A stretch of 64,000 nt of DNA from Nesterenkonia lacusekhoensis (GCF_017876395.1 NZ_JAGINX010000001.1:434001-498000), one strand, 5' to 3'. Shown: positions 37,638 to 47,050, counted from the first letter of the stretch. The notes: a model not told the origin generated them from the letters alone. Made by a program: numbers and translations.

Positions 37638-37685
37638 CCGGCAGCTCCTCACCCCGGCAGCGCCTCACTCCGGCAGCGCCTCACT
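37638..37685. repeat. three tandem copies of a 16-base repeat
   Basis: CCGGCAGCTCCTCACC, then CCGGCAGCGCCTCACT twice, run end to end. The third copy contains the stop codon of the ABC permease gene on the minus strand. This gap separates two convergent genes; no termination hairpin is visible. Confidence 0.7.
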
Positions 37686-38457
37686 CCCAGCGGAACAGTG
37701 CTGCGGCGACGCCGGCTCCCACGACGGCCGATCCGCCCAGCACCAGCCAGTTCTGAGCCTCCACGGTCTCACCCAACCAGGCTGATTGGAACGCCTCGAC
37801 CGAGGCGCCGAAGGGCAGCCACGAACCCAGGGTCTGCAGAGCGTCCGGCAGGTTCTCGGCCGGGCCGAACATGCCACCCAGGGCGGCGATGCCGAAGAAG
37901 ACCACCAGCCCGATCGCAACAGACGAGTTGGGAGTCGGAGCGATGGAGGCGACGATCATGCCGAGCCCGTACATCGCCGCACAGCAGGCCAGCAGAACGC
38001 CGAGACCGGTGAGCGGGGACAGCGGCAGGTCCGCGTCGAAGAAGATCATCGCGACCGCGAAGGCCAAACTGATCCCCAGGATGACCTGGATGAAGCTGAC
38101 CACCATCTGGGCCACCAGCACCATGGCCGGAGAGGCAGGCGTGACGGCCAGTCGTCGCAGCAGCTTGGTCTTGCGGTAGGTGGCCAGGAAGCTGGGCATG
38201 TTGATCACCGCGATCGTGGCCACCACCATGCTGATCACCACCGGGAGGGCGTAGTAGGAGAAGACGGTGACGCCCTCAGCGATTTCCTGTCCCCTCTCCT
38301 CGATGGAGATGCCCTGCATCACCAGGATCAGCATCGGAAGCCCCAGCGGGACGATGAGCCCGGCATAGTCGCGGATCACCATCTTCGCTTCGGCGCCGAT
38401 CAGCTTCGTCCAGGCCCTCATCCCGGGCTTGCGCACATCAACGGTGGTCTCAGACAT
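37681..38457 (-). CDS. ABC-2 type exporter permease
   Basis: A 258-residue membrane protein with about six membrane helices, an N-terminal cytoplasmic start, and the VxLPMLILVMQG and TYRKTKLLRRLAVTPAS segments that mark ABC-2 permeases. The conserved RRLxxTP motif follows the second helix. It is downstream of its ATPase with two bases between genes. A two-component system transcribed divergently lies next door, suggesting control by cell-envelope or antibiotic stress. Confidence 0.88.
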   Translation of the reverse strand: MSETTVDVRKPGMRAWTKLIGAEAKMVIRDYAGLIVPLGLPMLILVMQGISIEERGQEIAEGVTVFSYYALPVVISMVVATIAVINMPSFLATYRKTKLLRRLAVTPASPAMVLVAQMVVSFIQVILGISLAFAVAMIFFDADLPLSPLTGLGVLLACCAAMYGLGMIVASIAPTPNSSVAIGLVVFFGIAALGGMFGPAENLPDALQTLGSWLPFGASVEAFQSAWLGETVEAQNWLVLGGSAVVGAGVAAALFRWE

Positions 38458-38459
38458 GA

Positions 38460-39206
38460 TCAGGCGTCCTCCTCGTCGTCGTGGACATCTCTGCCGGTCA
38501 GAGAGACGAAGGCGTCCTCCAGGGTCGGAGCACCGGCCTGCTCTCTGAGGTCGTGCGGACTGCCCTGGGCGATGACCCGCCCCTCGTCGATCAGCGCGAC
38601 CCGGTCGCAGAGCCGCTCCACCTCGTCCATGGCATGGCTGACCAGGATCACCGTCTGGTCGGTCAGCGACTCGATGGTTCCCCAGACCCGACGCCGGGCC
38701 TTCGGATCCAGCCCGGTGGTCAGCTCGTCGAGGATCACCACCCGGGGCTGCCCGATCAGCGCCAAGGCGATGGAGAGCCGCTGCATCTGGCCTCCGGAGA
38801 GGTCGTCGAACTTCGTCTTATGCTTCTCCGTCAGCTCCACCATCGACAGCGCCTTCTCAGTGCTCAGCGGGTCGGGGTAGAAGCTGCGGTAGAGATCCAC
38901 CAGCTCGCGGCAGGTCAGCGAACCATGCAGATACGCCTGCTGCAGCTGCACTCCTAGGATCTGTCTGACCTGGGCCCGGTCGGTGAACGGGTCGAGTCCC
39001 AGGATCCGCACCGACCCCTCCGAGGGGCGGCGCAGTCCGGCGATCATCTCCACGGTGGTGGTCTTGCCGGCGCCGTTGGTGCCCAGGATCCCGAAGGTCT
39101 CGCCCGCACCGATCTCCAGGCTGATCCCGTCCACCGCTGTCTTGTGCTTATATCTCTTGACCAGATGCTGAACATCGATGGCCGGTCGCGGAGTCTGCTG
39201 TGTCAT
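38460..39206 (-). CDS. ABC-2 type exporter ATPase
   Basis: A 248-residue ATP-binding subunit with Walker A GTNGAGKTTT, Q-loop GVQLQQAYLHG, signature LSGGQMQRLSIALAL, Walker B VVILDELTTGLD and switch VSHAMDE. The family drives drug, antimicrobial peptide or lipid export. I set the start at 39206 (GTGGAG upstream); the frame can extend 11 codons. It diverges from the kinase gene, with 110 bases between. Confidence 0.92.
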   Translation of the reverse strand: MTQQTPRPAIDVQHLVKRYKHKTAVDGISLEIGAGETFGILGTNGAGKTTTVEMIAGLRRPSEGSVRILGLDPFTDRAQVRQILGVQLQQAYLHGSLTCRELVDLYRSFYPDPLSTEKALSMVELTEKHKTKFDDLSGGQMQRLSIALALIGQPRVVILDELTTGLDPKARRRVWGTIESLTDQTVILVSHAMDEVERLCDRVALIDEGRVIAQGSPHDLREQAGAPTLEDAFVSLTGRDVHDDEEDA

Positions 39207-39316
39207 AGCTCCACTCTCGCGGGCCGCAGGCGGGCGCACAGGTGCCGCTGGTCATCAGTGCCGCCATGACTTTCGGCACCGGTGCCATGTGTGAGCTTTC
39301 AGTAGGCTGAACACCT

Positions 39317-40480
39317 ATGGACCAGCACCAGACCTCGGCAGCGGGGCAGCGGATGAGAGCCGGGCAGCGCCGGTTCGCCGAGCAGTACTCAGGCGCTGCC
39401 ATCCTGGTCCTCTGCCTCGGCTTGGGTGCTGTGCTCTTCTTCGCCGGGGAAGAGACCTCTATACCGGGAGTTCTGTGGCTGACCCTCCTGCTGGTCTGCG
39501 TGGCGGGACTGTTCGTCGCTGGAGACCCCAACCGGTCCCGCCGTCGGGCAACGGCCGCCTACTCAGTCTCAGTGGTGTCTTCCTGGGTCCTGATCGCCAG
39601 TCTGCCAGCGCAGAACTTCGGCATGCTGGTGGTGCTGCTGGTGGTCGTCGCCGCAGTGGGAAGCTACGTGCTGCCGCTCTGGGCCACCGGGGCTGTGATC
39701 GCCCTGAACATGACCGTCGTGCTCATCATGTTCCTGGTCCATGATGCGCCGCTGGCGGATCTGGGCGTCGGTGTCATCTTCTACACGATCATTCATATCG
39801 CGGCAGTGTTGAGCACCTACGCGCTCTACCGGGAGTCAGTGCTGCGGGCCGAACTGGAGGAGAAGAACGTGGAGCTGGAGACCGCCGGAGTGCTGCTGGA
39901 AGACTCGGCCAAGGCGGCGGAACGGCTGCGCATCTCCCGAGAGCTCCACGACGCCGTCGGCCACCAGCTCACGGTGCTGAACCTGGAGTTGGAGGCCGCC
40001 GTGCACCGCGTGGAACAGACCTCTGCGGGCAGGGACCATATTCAGCGCGCCCAGCAGGTGGCCAAGGATCTGCTGGCCGAGGTCCGCGGCACAGTCGGCG
40101 AGCTGCGACGCCGCAGCCCCGGGGACCTGCAGGCCCACCTGCGCCGACTCGCCGCCGCGGTCCCGTCGATGGACATCTACGTGGAGGTCGGAACCGAGCA
40201 GCTGCCCGAACTGGACGAACAGCGCCAGGAGGCTCTGCTGCGCGCGGCCCAGGAGATCATCACCAATGCGGTCCGGCATGCCGAGGCCCAGGAGCTTGCA
40301 CTGACGCTGAGCCTGGAGCAGGGCGAGATCGTGCTGCGCGGCACCGACGACGGCTTCCCGCCCAAGACCATCACCTTCGGCAACGGCCTCTCCGGACTCC
40401 AGGAGAGGGTCCGCCTGCTGGGCGGAGAGCTGCAGGTGACCACTCGGCCCGCATTCACCGTGGAGGTGAGGCTGCCATGA
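39317..40480 (+). CDS. NarL-type sensor histidine kinase
   Basis: A 387-residue membrane kinase with about five or six N-terminal membrane helices (to about 170), a coiled-coil linker, the HisKA_3 motif RISRELHDAVGH with phospho-acceptor His211, and a C-terminal HATPase. The sensor resembles DesK/LiaS-type kinases that report membrane state. A TAGGCT -10 box lies eight bases before the ATG, so the leader is very short. It overlaps the regulator gene (ATGA). Its likely targets are the divergent ABC-2 genes. Confidence 0.92.
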   Translation: MDQHQTSAAGQRMRAGQRRFAEQYSGAAILVLCLGLGAVLFFAGEETSIPGVLWLTLLLVCVAGLFVAGDPNRSRRRATAAYSVSVVSSWVLIASLPAQNFGMLVVLLVVVAAVGSYVLPLWATGAVIALNMTVVLIMFLVHDAPLADLGVGVIFYTIIHIAAVLSTYALYRESVLRAELEEKNVELETAGVLLEDSAKAAERLRISRELHDAVGHQLTVLNLELEAAVHRVEQTSAGRDHIQRAQQVAKDLLAEVRGTVGELRRRSPGDLQAHLRRLAAAVPSMDIYVEVGTEQLPELDEQRQEALLRAAQEIITNAVRHAEAQELALTLSLEQGEIVLRGTDDGFPPKTITFGNGLSGLQERVRLLGGELQVTTRPAFTVEVRLP

Positions 40481-41169
40481 CCGACGCCGCTGAGCCGGAC
40501 CCCGTCGCCGGCCCGCGGGTGCTCGTCGTCGACGACCAGACTCTGGTGCGTCAGGGGATCCGCACTCTGCTGGAGCTCGGCGGCATCACCGTGGTGGCTG
40601 AGTCGGGCGACGGCGCGGAGGCGCTCGCCGTGCTGCGGGAGGCGGAGTCGGTGCCCGACGTCGTGCTGTTGGATCTGCGGATGCCGCAGTATGACGGGAT
40701 CTGGCTGCTGCACCGGCTTCAGGAGGTCGGAGCACCGTTGGACGGCATCCCGGTGCTGGTGCTGACCACCTTCGACGATGACACGCTGGTCCTGGAGGCT
40801 CTGCGCGCCGGGGCTCGGGGCTATCTGCTCAAAGATGTCACCGTCGATCAGCTGTCTCAGGCCGTGCACACCTTGGCTGAGGGTGGGACGCTCATCGCTC
40901 CGTCCATCACCGACCGGCTGCTGCGGGCCATCAAGAGCTCTGCCGAACCCAGCGGCACCCAGGGCACCGTGGTCGAGCAGCTCACCGACCGGGAGATCGA
41001 AGTGTTGCGCCTGGTGGCCGAAGGGTACTCCAACCGCCAGATCGCCTCTCTGGTGCGCCTGGCCGAGGGCACAGTGAAGAACCATCTCTCCTCGATCCTC
41101 ACCAAGCTCGGCGCCCGAGACCGCACCAACGCCGTGCTGCGCGCCATCCGGGAAGGGATCCTCGGCTGA
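40477..41169 (+). CDS. NarL/LuxR-type response regulator
   Basis: A 230-residue regulator with an N-terminal receiver (Asp66 in LLDLRMP, LTTFDDD) and a C-terminal LuxR HTH (LTDREIEVLRLVAEGYSNRQI, GTVKNHLSSILTKL). It partners the kinase whose gene overlaps its start by four bases. No operator was identified upstream of the ABC-2 genes. Confidence 0.94.
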   Translation: MTDAAEPDPVAGPRVLVVDDQTLVRQGIRTLLELGGITVVAESGDGAEALAVLREAESVPDVVLLDLRMPQYDGIWLLHRLQEVGAPLDGIPVLVLTTFDDDTLVLEALRAGARGYLLKDVTVDQLSQAVHTLAEGGTLIAPSITDRLLRAIKSSAEPSGTQGTVVEQLTDREIEVLRLVAEGYSNRQIASLVRLAEGTVKNHLSSILTKLGARDRTNAVLRAIREGILG

Positions 41170-41268
41170 GCATCGTCTGCTGAGAAACATCCAGCGGATT
41201 TCCAGGTTCCTCTCAGTAGGCTGGGTTCTGTGAGTGCATGACCAGACGAAGAAGAGGGTGACTGACTG

Positions 41269-42234
41269 ATGACGGCTATCGGCTTCCACGCCTCCCATGA
41301 GCAGATCGCGCCGTCGCAGCTGCTCAAGGACGTGGTCCAGGCGGAGCAGGCGGGATTCGACGCCGCCATGTGCTCCGATCACTTCATGCCCTGGTCTCAG
41401 CGGCAGGGGCATTCCGGCTTCGCCTCCTCCTGGCTGGGAGCCGCGCTGGCATCCACTGAGTTCAACATCGGCTCGGTCATCGCCCCGGGCCAGCGCTACC
41501 ACCCGGCCGTGGTCGCCCAGGCCACGGCCACGCTGGGTGAGATGTTCCCCGGCCGGTACTGGGCCGCCCTGGGCGCCGGTCAGGCGATGAACGAGCACGT
41601 CACCGGGGACCGGTGGCCGGACCATCAGACCCGACGACGCCGGCTCGAGGAGTCCGCGGACATCATCCGTCGGCTCCATCGCGGTGAGACGGTCAGCCGT
41701 TCCGGACTGGTCGAGGTGGACACCGCCTATCTCTATGACCGGCCGGCCGACCCCATCCCCACCTACGGCGCCTGCATCACCCCGGCCTCGGCGCAGCGTG
41801 CCGCCGTCTGGGCCGACGGCATCATCACGCTGAACCAGCCCGGCGGTCAGCACCATGAGGTCCGGAAGGCCTACCGAGAGGCCGGGGGCACCGGACCGGT
41901 GATGCTGCAGGCCCATCTGAGCTGGGCGCCGACTCGTGCTCGGGCCGAGGAGATCGCCTACGACCAGTGGCGCACCAACGTCTTCGGTCCGCCCCTGGAC
42001 CAGGACCTGCCCACGCCCGAGCACTTCGACTCCGCCGCCGCGGAGGTCGGGCTCCAGACGGTGCTGGATGCGGTGTGGACCTCAGAGTCTGCCCAGCAGC
42101 ACATCGAATGGATCGTCCAGGCCGCCGAGGACTTCGACGCCGTCTACCTCCACCATGTGGGCCAGGAGCAGGCGCCCTGGCTGGAGGTCGCCGCCGAGAC
42201 CATCCTGCCCGCCGTGAACGAGGAGCTGAACTGA
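41269..42234 (+). CDS. TIGR03885-type luciferase-like flavin oxidoreductase
   Basis: A 321-residue TIM-barrel protein of the luciferase-like family. The start GFHASHEQIAPSQLL, the CSDHFMPWSQRQGHSGFA loop and ALGAGQAMNEHVTGDRWP identify the TIGR03885 group, thought to use a flavin other than F420. The biological substrate is unknown. AGAGGGTGA precedes the ATG by several bases. Its stop overlaps the start of the GH13 gene, so the two are co-translated; this pairing recurs in actinobacteria. Confidence 0.87.
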   Translation: MTAIGFHASHEQIAPSQLLKDVVQAEQAGFDAAMCSDHFMPWSQRQGHSGFASSWLGAALASTEFNIGSVIAPGQRYHPAVVAQATATLGEMFPGRYWAALGAGQAMNEHVTGDRWPDHQTRRRRLEESADIIRRLHRGETVSRSGLVEVDTAYLYDRPADPIPTYGACITPASAQRAAVWADGIITLNQPGGQHHEVRKAYREAGGTGPVMLQAHLSWAPTRARAEEIAYDQWRTNVFGPPLDQDLPTPEHFDSAAAEVGLQTVLDAVWTSESAQQHIEWIVQAAEDFDAVYLHHVGQEQAPWLEVAAETILPAVNEELN

Positions 42235-43925
42235 TGCGCATCACCGAGACCGCAGATCTCTGGTATAAGAACGCCGTGGTCTACTGCATCGATCTGGAGA
42301 CCTATCTGGATTCCGACGGTGACGGCATCGGTGACCTCCACGGACTCACCCAACGGATCGACTATCTGGCCGAGATCGGGGTGAACTGCATCTGGCTGAT
42401 GCCCTTCTACCCCTCGCCGCGGCGGGACAACGGATATGACATCGCGGACTTCTACGGGGTGGACAGTCGTCACGGCAATCACGGGGACTTCGTCGAGCTG
42501 GTCCGTCTGGCCCATGATCGCGGCATCCGGGTGATCGTGGACCTGGTCATCAATCACACCAGCGACCAGCATCCCTGGTTCCGGAAGTCCCGGGCCTCCA
42601 CGAAGAATCCGTACCGCGACTACTACGTCTGGCGCAGCGAAGAGCCCGGTGACACCTCTGATGAGACCATGTTCCCGGAGTCGGAGGGCGGGATCTGGAC
42701 CTTCGATGACAAGACCGACGAGTGGTACCTCCACCATTTCCTGCACACTCAGCCGGATCTGAACACCGCCAACCCTGCTGTGCGCGACGAGATCGCCAAG
42801 ATCATGGGCTTCTGGCTGCAGGTGGGTGTGGACGGCTTCCGGGTGGACGCTGTGCCCTTCGCCATCAACCAGTCCACCTTCGAAGGCCGGGACGAACATG
42901 ATCTCGATGAGCCTCATGACTACCTGCGTGCCCTGCGGGCGTTCCTGCAGCGGAGGTCCTCCGGGCACGGTTCGGCGATCATGCTGGGGGAGGTGAATCT
43001 GCCCCACGATGAGCAGGTCACCTTCTTCGGCGGCGAGGACGGCGATCAGCTGACCATGCAGTTTGACTTCTTCACCAACCAGCGGCTCTTCCTGGCTCTG
43101 GCGCGCCAGGATGCCGCTCCGTTGGCCGACGCGCTGGCCTCGCGTCCGCAGAACCTGAACGTGGAGACCCAGTACGCCAACTTTCTGCGCAACCACGACG
43201 AACTGACCTTGGACCTGCTCGAGGAGCACGAGAGCCAGGAGGTGCTCGACGCCTTCGCTCCCAAGGAGGAGCACCGCTTCGCCGGGCGCGGCATCCGGCG
43301 TCGTCTGCCGGGCATGTTCGAAGGTGACCCGCGTCGGCTGAAGATGGCCTATTCGCTGCTCTTCTCTCTGCCGGGGACCCCGGTGCTCTTCTACGGGGAG
43401 GAGATCGGCATGGGGGAGAACCTGGAGGTCCCCGGTCGGGAAGCGGTGCGGACCCCTATGCAGTGGTCAGATGCCAAGAACGGCGGCTTCTCCCCGGCCA
43501 AGCCCTCCCAGCTGGCCCGCGCTGTGGCGGAGGGCCCTTACGCTCCGGAGCACATCAACGCCGCCGAGGCCCGTCGTGACCAGGACTCCCTGCTCCACCA
43601 CGTCACACGCCTGGCCAAGCGCTACCGCGAGTCCCCCGAGATCGGCTGGGGCACCTTCGAAGTCCTCGAACAGGAGCATGACCAGGTCATGGCTCACCGG
43701 GTCACCTGGGAGGAGCGTTCCATGGTGCTGCTGCACAACCTGGGCTCCGAGCCGGTCACGGTGAGCGTCGCGCTCAAGGATGAGGAGGTCGGCGCCGAGC
43801 TGATCGATCTGCTCGACGAGGTCTCCTGCGCTCTGGACAGCGACCACGCCGCCGAGGTCCCGTTGGAGGGCTACGGCTACCGCTGGCTGCGCATCCGTCG
43901 CGACGGCGACCCGCGGCTGGTCTGA
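42234..43925 (+). CDS. GH13 alpha-glucosidase/trehalose synthase-like enzyme
   Basis: A 563-residue GH13 enzyme of the alpha-amylase superfamily. Motifs in order: YCIDLETYLDSDGDGIGD, VDLVINHTSDQHPWF (conserved region I), GFRVDAVPF with nucleophile Asp (region II), the acid Glu in MLGEVNLP (III) and FLRNHDELTLD (IV). A C-terminal beta domain follows. It resembles trehalose synthase in its N-terminal motifs but lacks a maltokinase fusion. No signal peptide, so it acts in the cytoplasm, perhaps on trehalose, maltose or maltosyl compounds. The start at 42234 overlaps the previous stop. Confidence 0.9.
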   Translation: MRITETADLWYKNAVVYCIDLETYLDSDGDGIGDLHGLTQRIDYLAEIGVNCIWLMPFYPSPRRDNGYDIADFYGVDSRHGNHGDFVELVRLAHDRGIRVIVDLVINHTSDQHPWFRKSRASTKNPYRDYYVWRSEEPGDTSDETMFPESEGGIWTFDDKTDEWYLHHFLHTQPDLNTANPAVRDEIAKIMGFWLQVGVDGFRVDAVPFAINQSTFEGRDEHDLDEPHDYLRALRAFLQRRSSGHGSAIMLGEVNLPHDEQVTFFGGEDGDQLTMQFDFFTNQRLFLALARQDAAPLADALASRPQNLNVETQYANFLRNHDELTLDLLEEHESQEVLDAFAPKEEHRFAGRGIRRRLPGMFEGDPRRLKMAYSLLFSLPGTPVLFYGEEIGMGENLEVPGREAVRTPMQWSDAKNGGFSPAKPSQLARAVAEGPYAPEHINAAEARRDQDSLLHHVTRLAKRYRESPEIGWGTFEVLEQEHDQVMAHRVTWEERSMVLLHNLGSEPVTVSVALKDEEVGAELIDLLDEVSCALDSDHAAEVPLEGYGYRWLRIRRDGDPRLV

Positions 43926-44021
43926 GCCTCGCGGCGGGGCGCCTGGCGGGCAGTGTGCTCGGTCGGCGTGGTGCCGACGGTGCGGAGATTCCCAGGGAAC
44001 CTCTGCAAGACTGGAGGAATG

Positions 44022-44969
44022 ATGAATGTCAACACTGCCGGGTCCCGGTCTGCCCTGCTCAAGCCGGTCGGGCTGGCCGCCGCCGGGCTCCTGATCCTGA
44101 CTGCCTGTGACAACCCGTTCGACGCCGAGTCAGGAGACTCCGCCTCGGAGACCCACCAACCTGTGGAGGGCGCAGAGGGAACAGAGGCTGAGACCGGTGC
44201 TCAGGAGGCTCCCGAGGAGGCGCCCACCTTCGGTGAGATCCAGGACGAGATGTGGGAGGCCATGCAGGCCGCCGACTCAGTCACCATCGAGGGAGAGGTC
44301 CAGGCGGAGGAAGCCGATCTGGACGAGCTCTTCGACGGCATCGATGAGGACGCTGTCGGCGACATCCGCATTTCCGGTTCCTTGGACGGCGACGATGCTG
44401 AGATGAGCTACAGCGCCGGCGAGGGCAACACCTTCACCCAGCGCACCGTGGAGGGGACCGAGTACTTCCGCGGCGAGGACTTCGGCACTCTGCTGCTGGC
44501 TGAGCTGGACGAGGAGGTCGCCGACGCCGTGGACGAGGACTTCCTCAACAGTGTCATGGAGGACCAGTGGGTGGAGTTCCCGGCTGAGGACGGCGGGGGC
44601 GCCTACTCCGCGGAGGACATCTTCGCCGAATGGCAGTCCGACCTGGAGAGAGAGGACCTCGACAGGCTGACCGGCGAGGTTGAGGAGCGCGACGGCCAGC
44701 AAGTCTTCGTCTATACCGCCGAGGACGACGACAGCCGCGAGTATGTGGTGGCGGCTCAGGGAGATCCCTACCTGGTGGCTTGGCAGGATGAGCAGAGCCG
44801 GTACTCGTTCTCCGAGTGGGATGAGGCCGAGGAGCCCGAGGTGCCGGAGAACATCATCACCATCGATGAGATCTTCGAGGCTGTGGCCGAGGAGCAGGGT
44901 TGGCCGATCGATGATATCGACGATGTCGATGACGTCGAAGCCGATGACGACGCCCCCGATGGGCAGTGA
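44022..44969 (+). CDS. acidic lipoprotein 1 (LppX/LolA-like)
   Basis: A 315-residue secreted lipoprotein with lipobox LTAC after the LAAAGLLILTAC core. The mature part is strongly acidic and predicted to be a beta-rich fold like LppX/LprG (SVTIEGEV, DIRISGSLDGDDAEMSYS, VFVYTAED). The last 30 residues are mostly Asp. Two other genes (44995 and 57469) share its C-terminal pattern. ATG at 44022 follows GGAGG; an ATG three bases earlier also exists. Function unknown; lipid or polymer binding is only inference. Confidence 0.75.
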   Translation: MNVNTAGSRSALLKPVGLAAAGLLILTACDNPFDAESGDSASETHQPVEGAEGTEAETGAQEAPEEAPTFGEIQDEMWEAMQAADSVTIEGEVQAEEADLDELFDGIDEDAVGDIRISGSLDGDDAEMSYSAGEGNTFTQRTVEGTEYFRGEDFGTLLLAELDEEVADAVDEDFLNSVMEDQWVEFPAEDGGGAYSAEDIFAEWQSDLEREDLDRLTGEVEERDGQQVFVYTAEDDDSREYVVAAQGDPYLVAWQDEQSRYSFSEWDEAEEPEVPENIITIDEIFEAVAEEQGWPIDDIDDVDDVEADDDAPDGQ

Positions 44970-44994
44970 GGAACATCCCGAGCGAGGAGGAACG

Positions 44995-46119
44995 ATGAAG
45001 AAGCGCACCGTGAACCGCAGGATCTCTCAGGCCACGGGGCTGGTCGGCATCGGGATGCTGACTCTGACCGGCTGTGTAGGGGTGGACGATCAGGAGGCTG
45101 CGGACGCGGGCTACGACGACGCCGATCAGGATGAGGGCGGCGCCGAGGGCGAAGCTGAGGGTCCGGACTCAGACGCTGCGGAGACGGACGCCTCCGAATC
45201 GGATGACACGGATTCGGATGATACGGAATCGGATCAGGGCGAGGAGGGTCAGAACGAGGAAGGCCTGGACGATGAGGGCGACGACCTCGCCGCCGGTGAG
45301 GCTCCTGCCCTGGAGGACATCGAGGATGAGCTCTGGGACTCCTCCCTGGACCAGGAGTCGGTGACCCTCCACGTCGTTCAGCAGCAGCCTGAGGAGGACT
45401 TCGGCGACCGCGAAGACAACGGACTGCTCGGCCTGACCCCGCAGGCCGATGACGACGACGGCTCCGATCAGGACGGCGACGAGGACTCGGACCGGGACGA
45501 CGAGGACTCGGACCGGGACGACGAAGACGCTATGGCTCGGTACGAGCTGGTCTACACCGGTGACCTGACGGGCGCGGGGTCCTCCGTGGAGTATGACTAC
45601 GGCGAGGTCGACGGCGTCGAGCATCAGGGAGAGATCCTCTCCTTCGAGGACAGCGCCTTCCAGAGCGCCGACAGCTTCATCAGCGATCTGCTGCTGAGCG
45701 CTCCTGAGGACATCGAGCTACCCGAACAGGACGAGATCGAGGAAGCGGTCGACCGCGAGTGGATCGATCACACAGATTTCGAGATCCAGATGAACCACAC
45801 CGCCGAGCAGTACCTCGAGGAGCTGCAGGACAGCACGGAGATGCTTCTGCTGGAAGACTCTCTGGCGGATCTGGATGCTGAGGCCAGCGAAGGCACCCAC
45901 GACGGCCAGGACGTCTGGATCTATGAGACTGAGGACGTGGAGATCGTCGTGCTCGCCGATGAAGAGGAGCCGCTGCTGCTCGTCATGGACATCGACACCC
46001 AGGGCATCGAATCCACCATCGAGTTCACCGAGTGGAATGAGTCCGAGGGCCCCGAAGCGCCGGAGGACGACGAGGTCTACAGCGCCGAAGAGACCATGGA
46101 GATCGTCGAGGAGCTCTGA
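44995..46119 (+). CDS. acidic lipoprotein 2
   Basis: A 374-residue lipoprotein with lipobox LTGC and a very long Asp/Glu/Ser-rich linker (about 30-190) that holds a repeated DEDSDRDDEDS unit. The C-terminal portion, DGQDVWIY..VVLADEEEPLLL..EWNESE, matches the protein at 57469. It follows lipoprotein 1 by 25 bases and shares its operon, preceded by GAGGAGGA. The acidic linker probably spans the wall or shields against salt. Confidence 0.72.
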   Translation: MKKRTVNRRISQATGLVGIGMLTLTGCVGVDDQEAADAGYDDADQDEGGAEGEAEGPDSDAAETDASESDDTDSDDTESDQGEEGQNEEGLDDEGDDLAAGEAPALEDIEDELWDSSLDQESVTLHVVQQQPEEDFGDREDNGLLGLTPQADDDDGSDQDGDEDSDRDDEDSDRDDEDAMARYELVYTGDLTGAGSSVEYDYGEVDGVEHQGEILSFEDSAFQSADSFISDLLLSAPEDIELPEQDEIEEAVDREWIDHTDFEIQMNHTAEQYLEELQDSTEMLLLEDSLADLDAEASEGTHDGQDVWIYETEDVEIVVLADEEEPLLLVMDIDTQGIESTIEFTEWNESEGPEAPEDDEVYSAEETMEIVEEL

Positions 46120-46418
46120 ACGGTCCCGTCCCACCGCGAGGAAAGAGGCGTCACATGTCCGGATGGCTGGTCCGTCCGGAACCCCCAGGAGAATGTCCAG
46201 GTTCTGCCCAGGGAATCGGCGGACATCGGCGTCGCCTGAATGCCGGATCAATGCTGGCTATGAGTTTCGGGGAGAAGCCTTTTCAGGCCTTCTCTCCCAC
46301 GCAGGAATAAGGTGATGATGGTCTCAGACCGCCCAGAGGAGATCGGATGTTGGGCGGATCTGCAGCGGAAAGTCCGCACGGCATCATACGATGCGCACCC
46401 ACGGAGGTACTTAACCGC
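46120..46418. other. intergenic region with two hairpins
   Basis: About 300 bases without a gene I can support. It holds an inverted repeat TCCGGA..TCCGGA (46158-46180) and a hairpin GGGAGAAGCC-TTTTCA-GGCcTTCTCTCCC (about 46269-46298) that may end the lipoprotein operon. The last 60 bases resemble the region just before the second DPAE gene, as if the promoter was duplicated along with it. Confidence 0.6.
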
Positions 46419-46715
46419 ATGGCTACCACCGATGACAACAAGCTTCGTTCCCTCGCCGCCGTTCTGGGCATCGGCTCGCTGGCACTGTTCGGCGTGACCG
46501 CATGTGACGATGGCGGCACCGATGACACTGAGGATGACGCAGTTGAGAACGGTGAGGATCCGGCAGAGGACCCCGCTGAGGACCCAGCTGAGGACCCGGC
46601 CGAAGATCCCGCCGAGGACCCGGCTGAGGATCCCGCCGAGGACCCGGCTGAGGATCCCGCTGAAGAGGATCCTGCTGAAGAGGATCCCGCCGGCGAGGAG
46701 GATGAGGGGCTCTGA
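46419..46715 (+). CDS. DPAE-repeat lipoprotein 1
   Basis: A 98-residue lipoprotein: signal peptide with lipobox VTAC, then an acidic segment and ten DPAE tetrapeptides with a final DPAG. The repeat is a proline-rich acidic spacer likely extended in the cell wall. The ATG at 46419 follows GGAGGT by ten bases. It is a close paralogue of the gene at 47051 (MATTD.NKLRSLAA). No enzymatic domain is present; a role in surface charge is only a guess. Confidence 0.72.
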   Translation: MATTDDNKLRSLAAVLGIGSLALFGVTACDDGGTDDTEDDAVENGEDPAEDPAEDPAEDPAEDPAEDPAEDPAEDPAEDPAEEDPAEEDPAGEEDEGL

Positions 46716-47050
46716 GCAGCTTCCTCTGATGCGTCTGGCCTGCGGCCCCGCTCGGACATATCCGAGCGGGGCCGCAGTCTGTCTGCCGGTCCATCACGGG
46801 GTGCCCAGGAGCTGCTCCCGCGCTGTGCGGAGGTGACCAGCGCCCGTCCAGGAACGCGGGCTCGGGTGAGCAGTTCCTCCAACGCTGGTAATAGGTTTCT
46901 CCGAGTGTGCCGAAACTGCCGCTGTGGCCTTTTCTAGGCGGTTCCGATCTGGTCAGTATGGGTCCACGTCATCCGCTACGGATGACAGAGAAGGAACCGC
47001 GGAGAGTCCGCGCAGCATCCATTCGATGCAGACCACGGAGGTGCACTTCC
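46716..47050. other. intergenic region between DPAE-repeat genes
   Basis: About 335 bases holding the terminator of the first gene and then sequence like the 5' region of that gene (shared CGGAGGT, GTCCGC..GCATC). TGGTAATAGG near 46890 is a possible -10 region. No extra gene was found. Confidence 0.6.
46740..46777 (+). terminator. terminator after DPAE-repeat gene 1
   Basis: CTGCGGCCCCGCTCGGA pairs perfectly with TCCGAGCGGGGCCGCAG around CATA, followed by TCTGTCTG. Confidence 0.75.

Noticed and set aside
41967-42233. extended N-terminus for the GH13 enzyme
   Set aside because: The extension is antisense-like Arg-rich sequence lying over the flavin oxidoreductase gene. The GH13 fold starts at the ATG at 42234.
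46558-46700. DPAE coding repeats as a CRISPR or satellite array
   Set aside because: The units are 12 bases, in frame and without spacers, so they are a protein repeat. No CRISPR array was seen anywhere in the window.
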